Assembly: GCF_008704655.1 (NCBI RefSeq)
Contig: NZ_CP023688.1
Coordinates: 2,666,001-2,730,000, forward strand
DNA: 64,000 nt
Reading direction: 5' to 3'
Source of the DNA: Streptomyces rimosus
GTDB taxonomy: Bacteria; Actinomycetota; Actinomycetes; Streptomycetales; Streptomycetaceae
Part shown: piece after piece, positions 25,101-33,581 of the stretch
How the letters are laid out: every line of letters starts with the position of its first letter
Position numbering within the stretch: the stretch's first letter is position 1
The notes under the pieces: model-generated
Database searches by the model: none
Told to the model about the DNA's origin: nothing
Seen by the model: only the letters and a program-made list of their open reading frames with translations
Program-made: the position numbers and the translations under genes

Positions 25101-26285
25101 TCACAGCCCGACGATCCCGTTCCACTCCTTGGCGAACGCCGGGCGTTCCTTGGAGGTGATGTCACGGGCTATGGCCAGGCGCTTGCGCAGGGAGTCGTCC
25201 GGGAAGACGAGCGGGTCCTCGGCCAGCGCGGCGCGTTCCTCGTCCTTGGAGGAGGCGAGGACGTCCCGCGCGGCCGGCACGGGGCAGACGTAGTTGACCC
25301 AGACGGCCAGTTCGGCGGCGATCTCCGGCCGGTAGTAGAAGTCGATCAGCCGTTCCGCGTTGCGCTTGTGCTCGGCGCGGTCGGGGATCATCAGGCTCTC
25401 CGCCCACAGTTCGGCGCCTTCCTGCGGCACCACGAACTCGATGTCCGGGTTGTCCTCCTTGAGCTGGATGACATCGCCCGAGTACGCCTGCGCCGCGAGC
25501 ACGTCGCCCGAGGCGAGGTCCTTGATGTAGTCGTTGCCGGTGAAGCGCCGGATGTGCTTCTTCGCCACCAGACGGCGGATGCGGTCCGTCATCCGATAGA
25601 AGTCGTCCTCTTTCCAGCGTGTGATGTCCACACCGTCGCCCTGCATGAGCATCGCGAAGGACTCGTCCATCCCGGACAGCAGCGTCACCCGCCCGCGCAG
25701 ATCGTCCTTCCACAGGTCCGCGGTGTGCTGGATCTCCCGTCCGAGCTTCCTGCGGTTGTACGCGATGCCGGTGATGCCCGACTGCCACGGCACGGAGTGC
25801 CTGCGCCCCGGGTCGAAGTGCGGGGCGCGCAGCAGCGGGTCGAGGTGGCGCGCGACGTTCGGCTGCCGCGCGCGGTCCATCTCCTGCACCCAGCCGAGGC
25901 GTACGTACCGGCCGCACATCCAGTCGCTGATGACGATCAGGTCGCGCCCCGTGGGCTGGTGGTTCATCAGCGCGGGGCTGATCTTGCCGAAGAATTCGTC
26001 GTTGTCGTTGATCTCTTCGGTGTACGTCACGGAGATGCCGGTGTGCTTCTCGAACGCCTCCAGCGTCGGCCGCCGCCGCGGGTCCCGCTCGTCCACGTCG
26101 ATGTAGAGCGGCCAGTTGGCGAAGGTCAGGCGCCGGTCCCGGGCCGAGCGGTCGGGGGCGCCGCGGTCGGCCGGGGCGACGTACGCGGCGGGCACCCCGC
26201 ATCCGGCCGCCAGCAGGGCCAGGGCCCCGGCCGCTCCCGTACCGACGGTGCTCCGTAGCAGCGAACGCCGCGAAAGTTCAGGCAT
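25101..26285 (-). CDS. second PotD-type polyamine-binding lipoprotein with Tat signal
   Basis: 394 aa. Tat signal SRRSLLRSTVGTGAAGALAL with lipobox LLAAGC. The mature protein repeats the landmarks of the PotD at 15835..17082 (FANWPLYID, INDNDEFFGKI, GRDLIVISDWMC, FTGNDYIKDL, NDYI), so the two are paralogues. It is encoded downstream of an aldehyde dehydrogenase paralogue but has no adjacent ATPase or permease, so it probably uses the PotABC encoded at 12905..15776. It may give that importer a second substrate specificity. Confidence 0.88.
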   Translation of the reverse strand: MPELSRRSLLRSTVGTGAAGALALLAAGCGVPAAYVAPADRGAPDRSARDRRLTFANWPLYIDVDERDPRRRPTLEAFEKHTGISVTYTEEINDNDEFFGKISPALMNHQPTGRDLIVISDWMCGRYVRLGWVQEMDRARQPNVARHLDPLLRAPHFDPGRRHSVPWQSGITGIAYNRRKLGREIQHTADLWKDDLRGRVTLLSGMDESFAMLMQGDGVDITRWKEDDFYRMTDRIRRLVAKKHIRRFTGNDYIKDLASGDVLAAQAYSGDVIQLKEDNPDIEFVVPQEGAELWAESLMIPDRAEHKRNAERLIDFYYRPEIAAELAVWVNYVCPVPAARDVLASSKDEERAALAEDPLVFPDDSLRKRLAIARDITSKERPAFAKEWNGIVGL

Positions 26286-26414
26286 GGCGAGCACTCTCAC
26301 GCGCCGGGGGCGGCGACGGCAACCCGGCAGAACGTCGGCTGCCGGGCCGCCGCCCACGACGGTGTGCCGGGCGGCGGGGCACCATGCGGGGCCCCGTCAT
26401 CCGGCGGGGCGGGC

Positions 26415-27869
26415 TCAGCCGTCCAGCGACGTCATCACGTGCTTGACGCGCGTGTAGTCCTCGAAGCCGTAGCCCGACAGGTCCTTGCCGTAACCGGACT
26501 TCTTGAAGCCGCCGTGCGGCATCTCGGCGACCAGCGGGATGTGGGTGTTGATCCACACGCACCCGAAGTCCAGCTTCTTGGACATCCGCATGGCGCGCGC
26601 GTGGTCCTTGGTCCACACCGAGGACGCCAGCGCGTACTCCACGCCGTTGGACCACTCGACGGCCTGGTCCTCGTCCCGGAAGGACTGGACGGTGATGACC
26701 GGCCCGAAGACCTCCTTCTGGATGATCTCGTCGTCCTGCTTGAGGCCGGAGACGACGGTGGGCGCGTAGAAGTAGCCCTTCTCGCCGACCTGGTGGCCGC
26801 CCGCCTCGATCTTGGCGTGCGCGGGCAGGCCGTCGATGAAGCGCTTGACCTGCGCCAGCTGGTTGGCGTTGTTCAGCGGCCCGTAGAGCACGTCCTCGTC
26901 GTCGACCGGGCCGGTCTTGGTGTCGGCGGCGGCCTTGGCGAGCGCGGTCACGAACTCGTCGTGGATGGACTCGTGGACGAGCACGCGGGTCGCGGCCGTA
27001 CAGTCCTGGCCGGCGTTGAAGTAGCCCGCCACCGAGATGTCCTCGACGGCCTTGGCGATGTCGGTGTCCTCGAAGACCACGACCGGGGCCTTGCCGCCCA
27101 GCTCCAGGTGGACCCGCTTGAGGTCCTTGGAGGCGGACTCGGCGACCTGCATGCCGGCCCGTACGGAGCCGGTGATGGAGGCCATCGCCGGGGTCGGGTG
27201 CTCGACCATCAGGCGGCCGGTGTCGCGGTCGCCGCAGATGACGTTGAACACGCCGCGGCTGTGGCCCAGCTCGTCCAGCACGCCGCCGATGATCTCGGCG
27301 ATCAGCACGGTGGAGGCGGGGGTGGTGTCGGAGGGCTTGAGGACGACGGTGTTGCCCGCGGCCAGCGCCGGGGCGAACTTCCACACCGCCATCATCATCG
27401 GGTAGTTCCACGGCGCGACCTGCGCGCAGACGCCGACCGGCTCGCGGCGGATGATGGACGTGAAGCCGTCCATGTACTCGCCCGCCGCGCGGCCCTCCAG
27501 CATCCGGGCGGCCCCCGCGAAGAAGCGGATCTGGTCCACCATCGGCGGGATCTCCTCCGAGCGCACGAGCGCGATCGGCTTGCCGCAGTTCTCCGACTCG
27601 GCGGCGATCAGCTCCTCGGCCCGCTCCTCGAAGCGGTCGGCGATCTTGAGCAGTACCTTCTGGCGCTCGGCCGGCACCAGGTCGCGCCAGGCGGGGAACG
27701 CGGCCTCGGCGGCGGCCATCGCCGCGTCCACGTCCGCGGCGGCGGACAGCGGAGCGGTGGCGTACGCCTCACCCGTGGCCGGGTTGACCACCTCCGTGGT
27801 CCGCCCGTCGGCGGCGTCCCGGAACTCCCCGTCGATGTAGTTGCGCAGCCGACGCAGTTCGGTGGTCAC
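26415..27869 (-). CDS. aldehyde dehydrogenase, gamma-aminobutyraldehyde dehydrogenase type (copy 2)
   Basis: 484 aa. Glutamate box VHLELGGKAPVVVF and catalytic Cys in NAGQDCTAATR are present, with PWNYPMMMAVWK upstream. The GTG start at 27869 has AGGAGGGG 8 nt before it. It is divergent from the Lrp/AsnC regulator and the class III aminotransferase. Aminotransferase plus this dehydrogenase would convert putrescine via 4-aminobutanal to GABA. The 130-nt spacing to the downstream PotD-type gene suggests co-transcription. Substrate assignment is by family and context. Confidence 0.91.
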   Translation of the reverse strand: MTTELRRLRNYIDGEFRDAADGRTTEVVNPATGEAYATAPLSAAADVDAAMAAAEAAFPAWRDLVPAERQKVLLKIADRFEERAEELIAAESENCGKPIALVRSEEIPPMVDQIRFFAGAARMLEGRAAGEYMDGFTSIIRREPVGVCAQVAPWNYPMMMAVWKFAPALAAGNTVVLKPSDTTPASTVLIAEIIGGVLDELGHSRGVFNVICGDRDTGRLMVEHPTPAMASITGSVRAGMQVAESASKDLKRVHLELGGKAPVVVFEDTDIAKAVEDISVAGYFNAGQDCTAATRVLVHESIHDEFVTALAKAAADTKTGPVDDEDVLYGPLNNANQLAQVKRFIDGLPAHAKIEAGGHQVGEKGYFYAPTVVSGLKQDDEIIQKEVFGPVITVQSFRDEDQAVEWSNGVEYALASSVWTKDHARAMRMSKKLDFGCVWINTHIPLVAEMPHGGFKKSGYGKDLSGYGFEDYTRVKHVMTSLDG

Positions 27870-28038
27870 GAGCGACCCCTCCTGTCAGGTGTCCATTGGT
27901 TGAGATGCCCACCCTAGCCAGGGAGGCAACGTTTTCGACATACCCACAACGGATGAACGACGAAATCAGTGGCGTCGACTTCTCTGGGCAACCGATTTCA
28001 TTGAATCGGGGTTGCGGGACTGACGAGGCTCGTGCACA
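27870..28038. promoter_or_regulatory. divergent promoter region with an inverted repeat at 27989..28014
   Basis: An AT-richer 169-bp region. CAACCGATT (27989..27997) pairs with AATCGGGGTTG (28004..28014) across TCATTG, with a two-base bulge. It ends 25 nt before the Lrp-type regulator start and could be its autoregulatory site; Lrp/AsnC proteins commonly act at their own divergent promoter. ACAACGGA at 27946..27953 is shared with the promoter of the first aldehyde dehydrogenase. Confidence 0.5.
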
Positions 28039-28521
28039 GTGAGGGCTGTGGCCACTCGTGACAGAAACGGCACCCAGTCGATCGACTCCGTCTCCCTGGC
28101 GATCATCGAGCAGCTCCAGGAGGACGGCCGCCGTCCGTACGCCGCGATCGGCAAGGCCGTGGGCCTGTCCGAGGCGGCGGTGCGGCAACGCGTACAGAAA
28201 CTGCTCGACCAAGGCGTGATGCAGATCGTCGCGGTCACCGACCCCCTCACGGTCGGCTTCCGGCGGCAGGCGATGGTCGGGATCAACGTCGAGGGCGACC
28301 TCGACCCGGTGGCCGACGCCCTGACGGCCATGGAGGAGGTCGAGTACGTCGTCATGACCGCGGGCTCCTTCGACCTCCTCATCGAGATCGTCTGCGAGGA
28401 CGACGACCACCTGCTGGAAATGATCAACAAGCGCATCCGCACGCTGCCCGGCGTCCGGACCACGGAGAGCTTCGTCTATCTCAAGCTCCGCAAGCAGACC
28501 TACACCTGGGGAACCAGATAG
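28039..28521 (+). CDS. Lrp/AsnC-family transcriptional regulator
   Basis: 160 aa. N-terminal winged HTH (IIEQLQEDGRRPYAAIGKA then LSEAAVRQRVQKLLDQGVMQ) and a C-terminal RAM ligand-binding domain (VEYVVMTAGSFDLLIEIVCE). The GTG at 28039 is used; an in-frame GTG at 28048 just after GAGGG is equally possible. The gene lies 2 nt upstream of the aminotransferase gene, with which it must be co-transcribed, and is divergent from the aldehyde dehydrogenase gene. It probably senses an amine or amino acid intermediate of this pathway and controls both directions. Confidence 0.93.
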   Translation: MRAVATRDRNGTQSIDSVSLAIIEQLQEDGRRPYAAIGKAVGLSEAAVRQRVQKLLDQGVMQIVAVTDPLTVGFRRQAMVGINVEGDLDPVADALTAMEEVEYVVMTAGSFDLLIEIVCEDDDHLLEMINKRIRTLPGVRTTESFVYLKLRKQTYTWGTR

Positions 28522-28523
28522 CC

Positions 28524-29885
28524 ATGACCGCTGACCTCTCGAAGACGGCCTACGACCACCTGTGGATGCACTTCACCCGCATGTCGTCGTACGAGAACGC
28601 CCCCGTGCCGACGATCGTGCGCGGCGAGGGCACCAACATCTACGACGACAAGGGCAAGCGCTACATCGACGGCCTGGCCGGCCTGTTCGTCGTACAGGCC
28701 GGGCACGGCCGCGCCGAACTCGCCGAGACCGCGCTCAAGCAGGCGCAGGACCTGGCGTTCTTCCCCATCTGGTCGTACGCCCACCCCAAGGCCGTGGAGC
28801 TCGCCGAGCGGCTCGCGCACCATGCGCCGGGCGACCTGAACAAGGTCTTCTTCACCACCGGCGGCGGTGAGGCCGTCGAGACCGCGTGGAAGCTGGCGAA
28901 GCAGTACTTCAAGCTCACCGGCAAGCCCACCAAGCACAAGGTCATTTCGCGCGCGGTGGCCTACCACGGCACCCCGCAGGGCGCGTTGTCCATCACCGGC
29001 CTGCCGGGCCTTAAGGCCCCGTTCGAGCCGCTGGTCCCCGGCGCGCACAAGGTCCCGAACACCAACATCTACCGCGCGCCGCTCTTCGGCGACGACCCGG
29101 AGGCGTTCGGCCGCTGGGCCGCCGACCAGATCGAGCAGCAGATCCTCTTCGAGGGCCCGGACACCGTCGCCGCCGTCTTCCTGGAGCCGGTGCAGAACGC
29201 GGGCGGCTGCTTCCCGCCCCCGCCCGGCTACTTCCAGCGCGTCCGCGAGATCTGCGACCGCCACGACGTGCTGCTCGTCTCGGACGAGGTCATCTGCGCC
29301 TTCGGCCGCCTGGGCACGATGTTCGCCTGCGACAAGTTCGGCTACATACCCGACATGATCACCTGTGCCAAGGGCATGACCTCGGGCTACTCCCCCATCG
29401 GCGCGTGCGTCATCTCCGACCGGCTGGCCGAGCCGTTCTACAAGGGCGACAACACCTTCCTGCACGGCTACACCTTCGGCGGCCACCCGGTCTCCGCCGC
29501 CGTCGCCTGCGCCAACCTCGACATCTTCGAGCGCGAGAACCTCAACCAGCACGTACTGGACAAGGAAGAAGCTTTCTTCTCCACCCTGAAGAAGCTCCAC
29601 GACCTGCCCATCGTCGGCGACGTCCGCGGCAACGGCTTCTTCTACGGCATCGAACTCGTCAAGGACAAGACCACCAAGGAGTCCTTCAACGAGGAGGAGA
29701 CCGAACGCGTCCTGTACGGCTTCCTCTCCAAGGCCCTGTACGACAACGGCCTGTACTGCCGCGCCGACGACCGCGGCGACCCGGTGATCCAGCTCGCCCC
29801 GCCGCTCATCGCCGACCAGCCGGTCTTCGACGAGATCGAGCAGATACTGCGGGGGACGCTGGAGGAGGCATGGGGCAAGCTGTGA
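28524..29885 (+). CDS. class III PLP aminotransferase (putrescine/polyamine:pyruvate type)
   Basis: 453 aa. Fold-type I class III signatures: TTGGGEAVETAWKLAKQYF for PLP phosphate binding, LLVSDEVICAFGRLGTMFA with the Asp that contacts the PLP ring, and the Lys of MITCAKGMTSGYSP as Schiff-base residue. Family members include omega-amino acid, putrescine and GABA aminotransferases. Coupling to an Lrp regulator and a gamma-aminobutyraldehyde dehydrogenase gene favours a polyamine donor, with pyruvate as likely acceptor. It has been called 4-aminobutyrate aminotransferase in related genomes, which remains possible. Confidence 0.9.
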   Translation: MTADLSKTAYDHLWMHFTRMSSYENAPVPTIVRGEGTNIYDDKGKRYIDGLAGLFVVQAGHGRAELAETALKQAQDLAFFPIWSYAHPKAVELAERLAHHAPGDLNKVFFTTGGGEAVETAWKLAKQYFKLTGKPTKHKVISRAVAYHGTPQGALSITGLPGLKAPFEPLVPGAHKVPNTNIYRAPLFGDDPEAFGRWAADQIEQQILFEGPDTVAAVFLEPVQNAGGCFPPPPGYFQRVREICDRHDVLLVSDEVICAFGRLGTMFACDKFGYIPDMITCAKGMTSGYSPIGACVISDRLAEPFYKGDNTFLHGYTFGGHPVSAAVACANLDIFERENLNQHVLDKEEAFFSTLKKLHDLPIVGDVRGNGFFYGIELVKDKTTKESFNEEETERVLYGFLSKALYDNGLYCRADDRGDPVIQLAPPLIADQPVFDEIEQILRGTLEEAWGKL

Positions 29886-30314
29886 GGCGTACTTCGTGAG
29901 GTGAGGGGCGTTCGGGGGTGCGGCCCCGTGCGCCCCTCTCGCAGTACCGGCGTGAGCCCCGTAGGCGTACGCCCACCAGCCGTGCGAGCGGCTTCCTCGG
30001 CTCGCGCGCCCGCCCGTGGAGCGAGCGGGTTCGTGGGCGTACGGGCTTGCGCGCCTGCCGGGTGGGCGCGGCCCGCCCCGCAGCCCGCGGCCGCGCCCCC
30101 TCCCGGCCCCGTGCTGCCCCCTTCAGCCCTTCTTCTCCGCCCCTCCACCCAGATTCTTCATATAAGCCTCCATTTGAGTGAACCTGGGCCGTGGTGCGCG
30201 CCGAGCGCCGAATACCGAGGGTCGCCACTCCTTACCGTGCCAGTGACCGATACCCTCCATGGTCGTTCACCCGGTCGGGGGAACGATCGGACGCGACGAG
30301 CATGAGGTGCGCAG
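29886..30314. other. intergenic region with inverted repeat 29966..29976 / 30033..30043
   Basis: About 430 bp without a credible gene. CGTACGCCCAC and GTGGGCGTACG form an 11-bp inverted repeat separated by 56 nt, whose interior has further short GC hairpins (CCCGC and GCGGG), so the transcript end of the aminotransferase gene could fold here. No T-tract follows. The AT-richer 30150-30310 part likely holds the promoter of the ABC ATPase gene at 30315. Confidence 0.4.
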
Positions 30315-31046
30315 ATGGTGGCCCCACCTGACAACGACGTTCTCTGGGCGCGCGGCCTGCACCACACATACGCCGGCTCCCCCGCGCTGACGGGGGTCTC
30401 CCTCGGTGTCCGCGAGGGCGAGATCCTCGCCGTCACGGGGCCCCGCGGCTGCGGCAAGACGACCCTCCTGCGGTGTCTTTCCGGCCAACTTGCGCCGGAC
30501 AGCGGCGAAATCTGGTTCAACAGTTCACCAGTGCACACGCTCTCACCGGCCGGCCGGGAACGGCTGCGCCTGGACCGCTTCGGCTGGGTGGACACCGAAC
30601 CCCACCTCGTCCCCGAACTGACCGCCTGGGAGAACGCCGCCCTCCCGCTGCTCCTGCGCGGTACCGGCCACCGCGCCGCCAAGCAGACCGCGTGCGAGTG
30701 GCTGGAGCGTCTGGACGTGGGCATGTGCGCCCGCCAACGCCCGGGCCGGCTCGACCAGTCGCAGCGCCAGCGCATCGCCATCGCCCGCGCCCTGGCCTGC
30801 GCGCCGCAGGTCCTGTTCGCCGACGAGCCCACGGCGCCCCTGCACCGTGCGGACGCCGCGCAGGTCCTGCGCACCATCACCACGGCCGCCCGCTCGCACG
30901 AGATCACGGTCGTCCTCGCCACCCACGAGCCCGAGGCCGACACCCTCGCGGACCGTACCGTGGCACTCCTCGACGGCCGCCGTACCGGCGCCAAGGCCCC
31001 CGCCCCCGACAAGGAAAGCAGGGCAGAGTGCTCGCTCTCCGTCTAG
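30315..31046 (+). CDS. ABC transporter ATP-binding protein with degenerate signature
   Basis: 243 aa, MacB/LolD-like size. Walker A is GPRGCGKTT and Walker B VLFADEP, both functional. The signature region reads RLDQSQRQRIAIARAL where LSGGQ is expected, and the D-loop is TAPLHRA instead of SALD, so it is an unusual member. The switch His is present (LATHEPEA). It is immediately upstream of, and overlaps by 19 nt, the membrane protein gene at 31028. The pair would form an export-type or MacB/FtsX-like complex. Whether ATP hydrolysis is normal is unclear. Confidence 0.85.
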   Translation: MVAPPDNDVLWARGLHHTYAGSPALTGVSLGVREGEILAVTGPRGCGKTTLLRCLSGQLAPDSGEIWFNSSPVHTLSPAGRERLRLDRFGWVDTEPHLVPELTAWENAALPLLLRGTGHRAAKQTACEWLERLDVGMCARQRPGRLDQSQRQRIAIARALACAPQVLFADEPTAPLHRADAAQVLRTITTAARSHEITVVLATHEPEADTLADRTVALLDGRRTGAKAPAPDKESRAECSLSV

Positions 31047-32245
31047 CCCGTGGGGCCCACCCCCTCGTCCTGCTGCGCCGCCTGCTCGTCGCCGCCGCGT
31101 CCGGCGGCACCGGCTTCCTCCTGCTGGCCGCGCTCGGCCACGCCGCGGCCCACCCGGCGACGGCCGCCGACTCGTTCGTACGCCTCCTGTGGTGCGCCGT
31201 CCCGGTCGCGGCCACCATCCAGCTCGCGGTGTCCGCGGCGCGCACGGACCCCGCCTGCCGCCCCCAACGGGGCATGTCCGCTGCCGGACTGGGCCCCGTA
31301 CGGCTGACGGTGATCGCCGCCACCTCCACGGCCGTGTCGTGCGTGCTGGGCAGCTTCGTCGCGCTGCTCGCCTTCCTCATGGTGCGCGGCGACCTCGTCG
31401 ATGCGACCGCCGCCGACTCCGCCGCCCAACTCCTCGGCGCGGGCCACTCCCTTCCGCTCGCCGGTGCGCTGATGCTCCTCGCCGTCGTACCGGTGACGGC
31501 GGCCACCGCCACCGCGGTCGTCCTGCGCCCTCGCAGGAACGCCCGTGGCGCCGGACGCCGTACGGGAGCTTCCGCCGGCGCCGGTGCCGGCGAGCCCCTG
31601 ACCGCCATGGACACCCACAGCACCGCCTCCGCCGTGCCCGCCGCGCTCCCCTGGGGCATGGCGCTGACGGCGGCCGGGCTCGCCCTGGAGACCTACGTCA
31701 GCCGGGGCCCCGCCAACGCCGACACGCTCCTCCCGTTGCCCGGACGCCTCATCGGCAGCCCGCCGGGGGTCCTGGCGGGCTGGGCGCTGTCCACACTCGG
31801 CCTCGTCCTGGCCGGCCCCGGCCTGGCGCGGCTGTCCGGCCGTCTCCTGGCCGCCGGGCGCCCCGGGGCCATCCGCCTGCTCGCCGGCCGCGTACTCCAG
31901 GAGGAGTCCCGGCGCATCGGCCGTCCCCTGGGCGTACTCTGCGCCGTCGCCTCCGGCGCGTACGCGGCGGTGAAGGTGTACGAAGCGGCCCCCACCCGCC
32001 CGTTCGGTCCGCTCACCGGCCTGGGTGCGGCCCTCGTCCTGGCCTGCGTCACGGCCAGCGCCCTGACGGCGGCCCTCGAAGCCCGCTGGGCCCGTACCCA
32101 CACCACCGCCGCGCTCCGCCGTCTCGGCACCCCGCGCTCCGTCCTCTTCCGCGCCTCCGTCCTGCGCGTCCTGGCCCTCCTCGTCGTCCTCGGCCCTTTG
32201 ACCTGGGCCATCGCGGAACTGGCGGCGCTTCCCCTGCTCCACTGA
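31028..32245 (+). CDS. membrane protein, putative ABC permease partner (FtsX-like)
   Basis: 405 aa from GTG 31028, inside the end of the ATPase gene (19-nt overlap). About eight hydrophobic segments are spread along the protein: LLVAAASGGTGFLLLAAL near the start, then others near 90, 125, 210, 255, 315, 350 and the C-terminus. A central basic Gly/Ala loop separates the halves. No catalytic motif is visible. Tight overlap with an ABC ATPase gene is the argument for a permease role. Confidence 0.75.
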   Translation: MLALRLARGAHPLVLLRRLLVAAASGGTGFLLLAALGHAAAHPATAADSFVRLLWCAVPVAATIQLAVSAARTDPACRPQRGMSAAGLGPVRLTVIAATSTAVSCVLGSFVALLAFLMVRGDLVDATAADSAAQLLGAGHSLPLAGALMLLAVVPVTAATATAVVLRPRRNARGAGRRTGASAGAGAGEPLTAMDTHSTASAVPAALPWGMALTAAGLALETYVSRGPANADTLLPLPGRLIGSPPGVLAGWALSTLGLVLAGPGLARLSGRLLAAGRPGAIRLLAGRVLQEESRRIGRPLGVLCAVASGAYAAVKVYEAAPTRPFGPLTGLGAALVLACVTASALTAALEARWARTHTTAALRRLGTPRSVLFRASVLRVLALLVVLGPLTWAIAELAALPLLH

Positions 32246-32293
32246 GCCGCACTCCACCAGCCCCCGCCCGGCTCCATGCGCCGCCCGCCTACG

Positions 32294-33487
32294 ATGACGA
32301 CCGTGCAGCCGAACCCCGAGCCCCCCGCGCCCCACCGCCCCATCGAGCGGTCCCAACGCCACGGCGCCGACCGCGAGATCGAGACGCTCGCCGAATTCGA
32401 CCGCGTACTGGAGACAGGCACCCTTTCCGGCTACCGCGTCCAGTCCGTCGACCTGACCGGCCGCACCACCGCGCTGCTCGGTACGCCGACCTCCGAGGCC
32501 GTCTTCCTCGGCTGCCGCATGGAGCCGGAGGCCGCCGCGAGCGTCCGGGCAGGCGGCGCGCTGGTCTTCCCGCCGATACCGGACCTGCCCTTCGACCCGT
32601 ACCGCGGCAGCCTCTACTCCCCCGACGAGCTCTTCGAGTCCCTCGCCACCGACGCCGGCTACTCCGCCACCCCCGACGCCCTGGCCTACGACTGGTACCA
32701 GCGCACCATGTCGGACGGCGACGTCTTCGCCTCGATGCTGCGCAGCATCCACGACGACGCCATCTCGGACGCCCTGGACGAGCACCTCACCGGCGCCCGC
32801 GTCGTCGGGGTCATGGGCGGGCACGCGCTGGAACGCGGGTCCGGTGCGTACGAAGGCGCGGCCCGGCTCGGACGGCGGCTCGCCCGCGCGGGCCTGACGG
32901 TCGCCACAGGCGGCGGCCCGGGCGCCATGGAGGCCGCGAACCTCGGCGCGTACGCCGCCCCCTTCGACGACGCCATGCTCGACGAGAGCCTGGCCCTCCT
33001 CGCCAAGGTGCCGCACTTCACCCCTTCGGTGACCGACTGGGCGCGGGCCGCCTTCGAGGTACGCGAACGGTGGCCGGACGGCGGCGCTTCGGTCGGCATC
33101 CCCACCTGGTTCTACGGCCACGAGCCGCCCAACGCCTTCGCGGCCCACATCGCCAAGTACTTCGTCAACGCGATCCGCGAGGACGGCCTCCTGGCGCGCT
33201 CCAACGCGGGAGTCGTCTTCCTGCCCGGCGCGGCGGGGACCGTACAGGAGATCTTCGACAACGCCACCCCGAACTACTACGGGTCGCGGGGCGAACCGAC
33301 CCCCATGGTCCTCGTCGACCGCACCCACTGGACCGAGAAGCTGCCCGCCTGGCCACTGCTGCGGGCACTCGCCGCCGAGCGCCCCATGTCCGCGAAGATC
33401 GCTCTGGTCGACTCGGTGGAAGAGGCGCCGGACGCGCTGGCCGCCCTCGTGGACGGCGCCCCGTCCGATCAGCCCCGCGCCATCTGA
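32294..33487 (+). CDS. LOG-family (lysine decarboxylase-like Rossmann) protein, long form
   Basis: 397 aa, much longer than common LOG phosphoribohydrolases (about 190-250 aa). The Rossmann GGG motif is in ATGGGPGAMEAANLGAYAA near residue 210. The second hallmark, usually PGGxGTxxE, reads LPGAAGTVQEIF: the second Gly is Ala but the catalytic Glu is kept. The first 150 residues are a separate N-terminal part with GRTTALLGTPTSEAVFLGCRM. Family members cleave cytokinin nucleotides, or nucleoside monophosphates more generally. Start ATG 32294 gives MTTVQPNPE; an ATG 18 nt upstream is a weaker option. Confidence 0.8.
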   Translation: MTTVQPNPEPPAPHRPIERSQRHGADREIETLAEFDRVLETGTLSGYRVQSVDLTGRTTALLGTPTSEAVFLGCRMEPEAAASVRAGGALVFPPIPDLPFDPYRGSLYSPDELFESLATDAGYSATPDALAYDWYQRTMSDGDVFASMLRSIHDDAISDALDEHLTGARVVGVMGGHALERGSGAYEGAARLGRRLARAGLTVATGGGPGAMEAANLGAYAAPFDDAMLDESLALLAKVPHFTPSVTDWARAAFEVRERWPDGGASVGIPTWFYGHEPPNAFAAHIAKYFVNAIREDGLLARSNAGVVFLPGAAGTVQEIFDNATPNYYGSRGEPTPMVLVDRTHWTEKLPAWPLLRALAAERPMSAKIALVDSVEEAPDALAALVDGAPSDQPRAI

Positions 33488-33581
33488 TGGCGCGCCCGAG
33501 GCAACTCCCGCCCCCGAATCCACGTCTGCCTAGCCAGGTAATGAACTGGTAAATCCAGGCAGTGCGTGAACGGAGTTCTTG

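Noticed and set aside
31043..33523. A very long open frame on the minus strand opposite the ABC membrane protein and LOG genes
   Set aside because: The plus-strand genes have proper domains and starts; the minus frame is Gly/Arg/Val-rich without domains, a mirror of high GC third positions.
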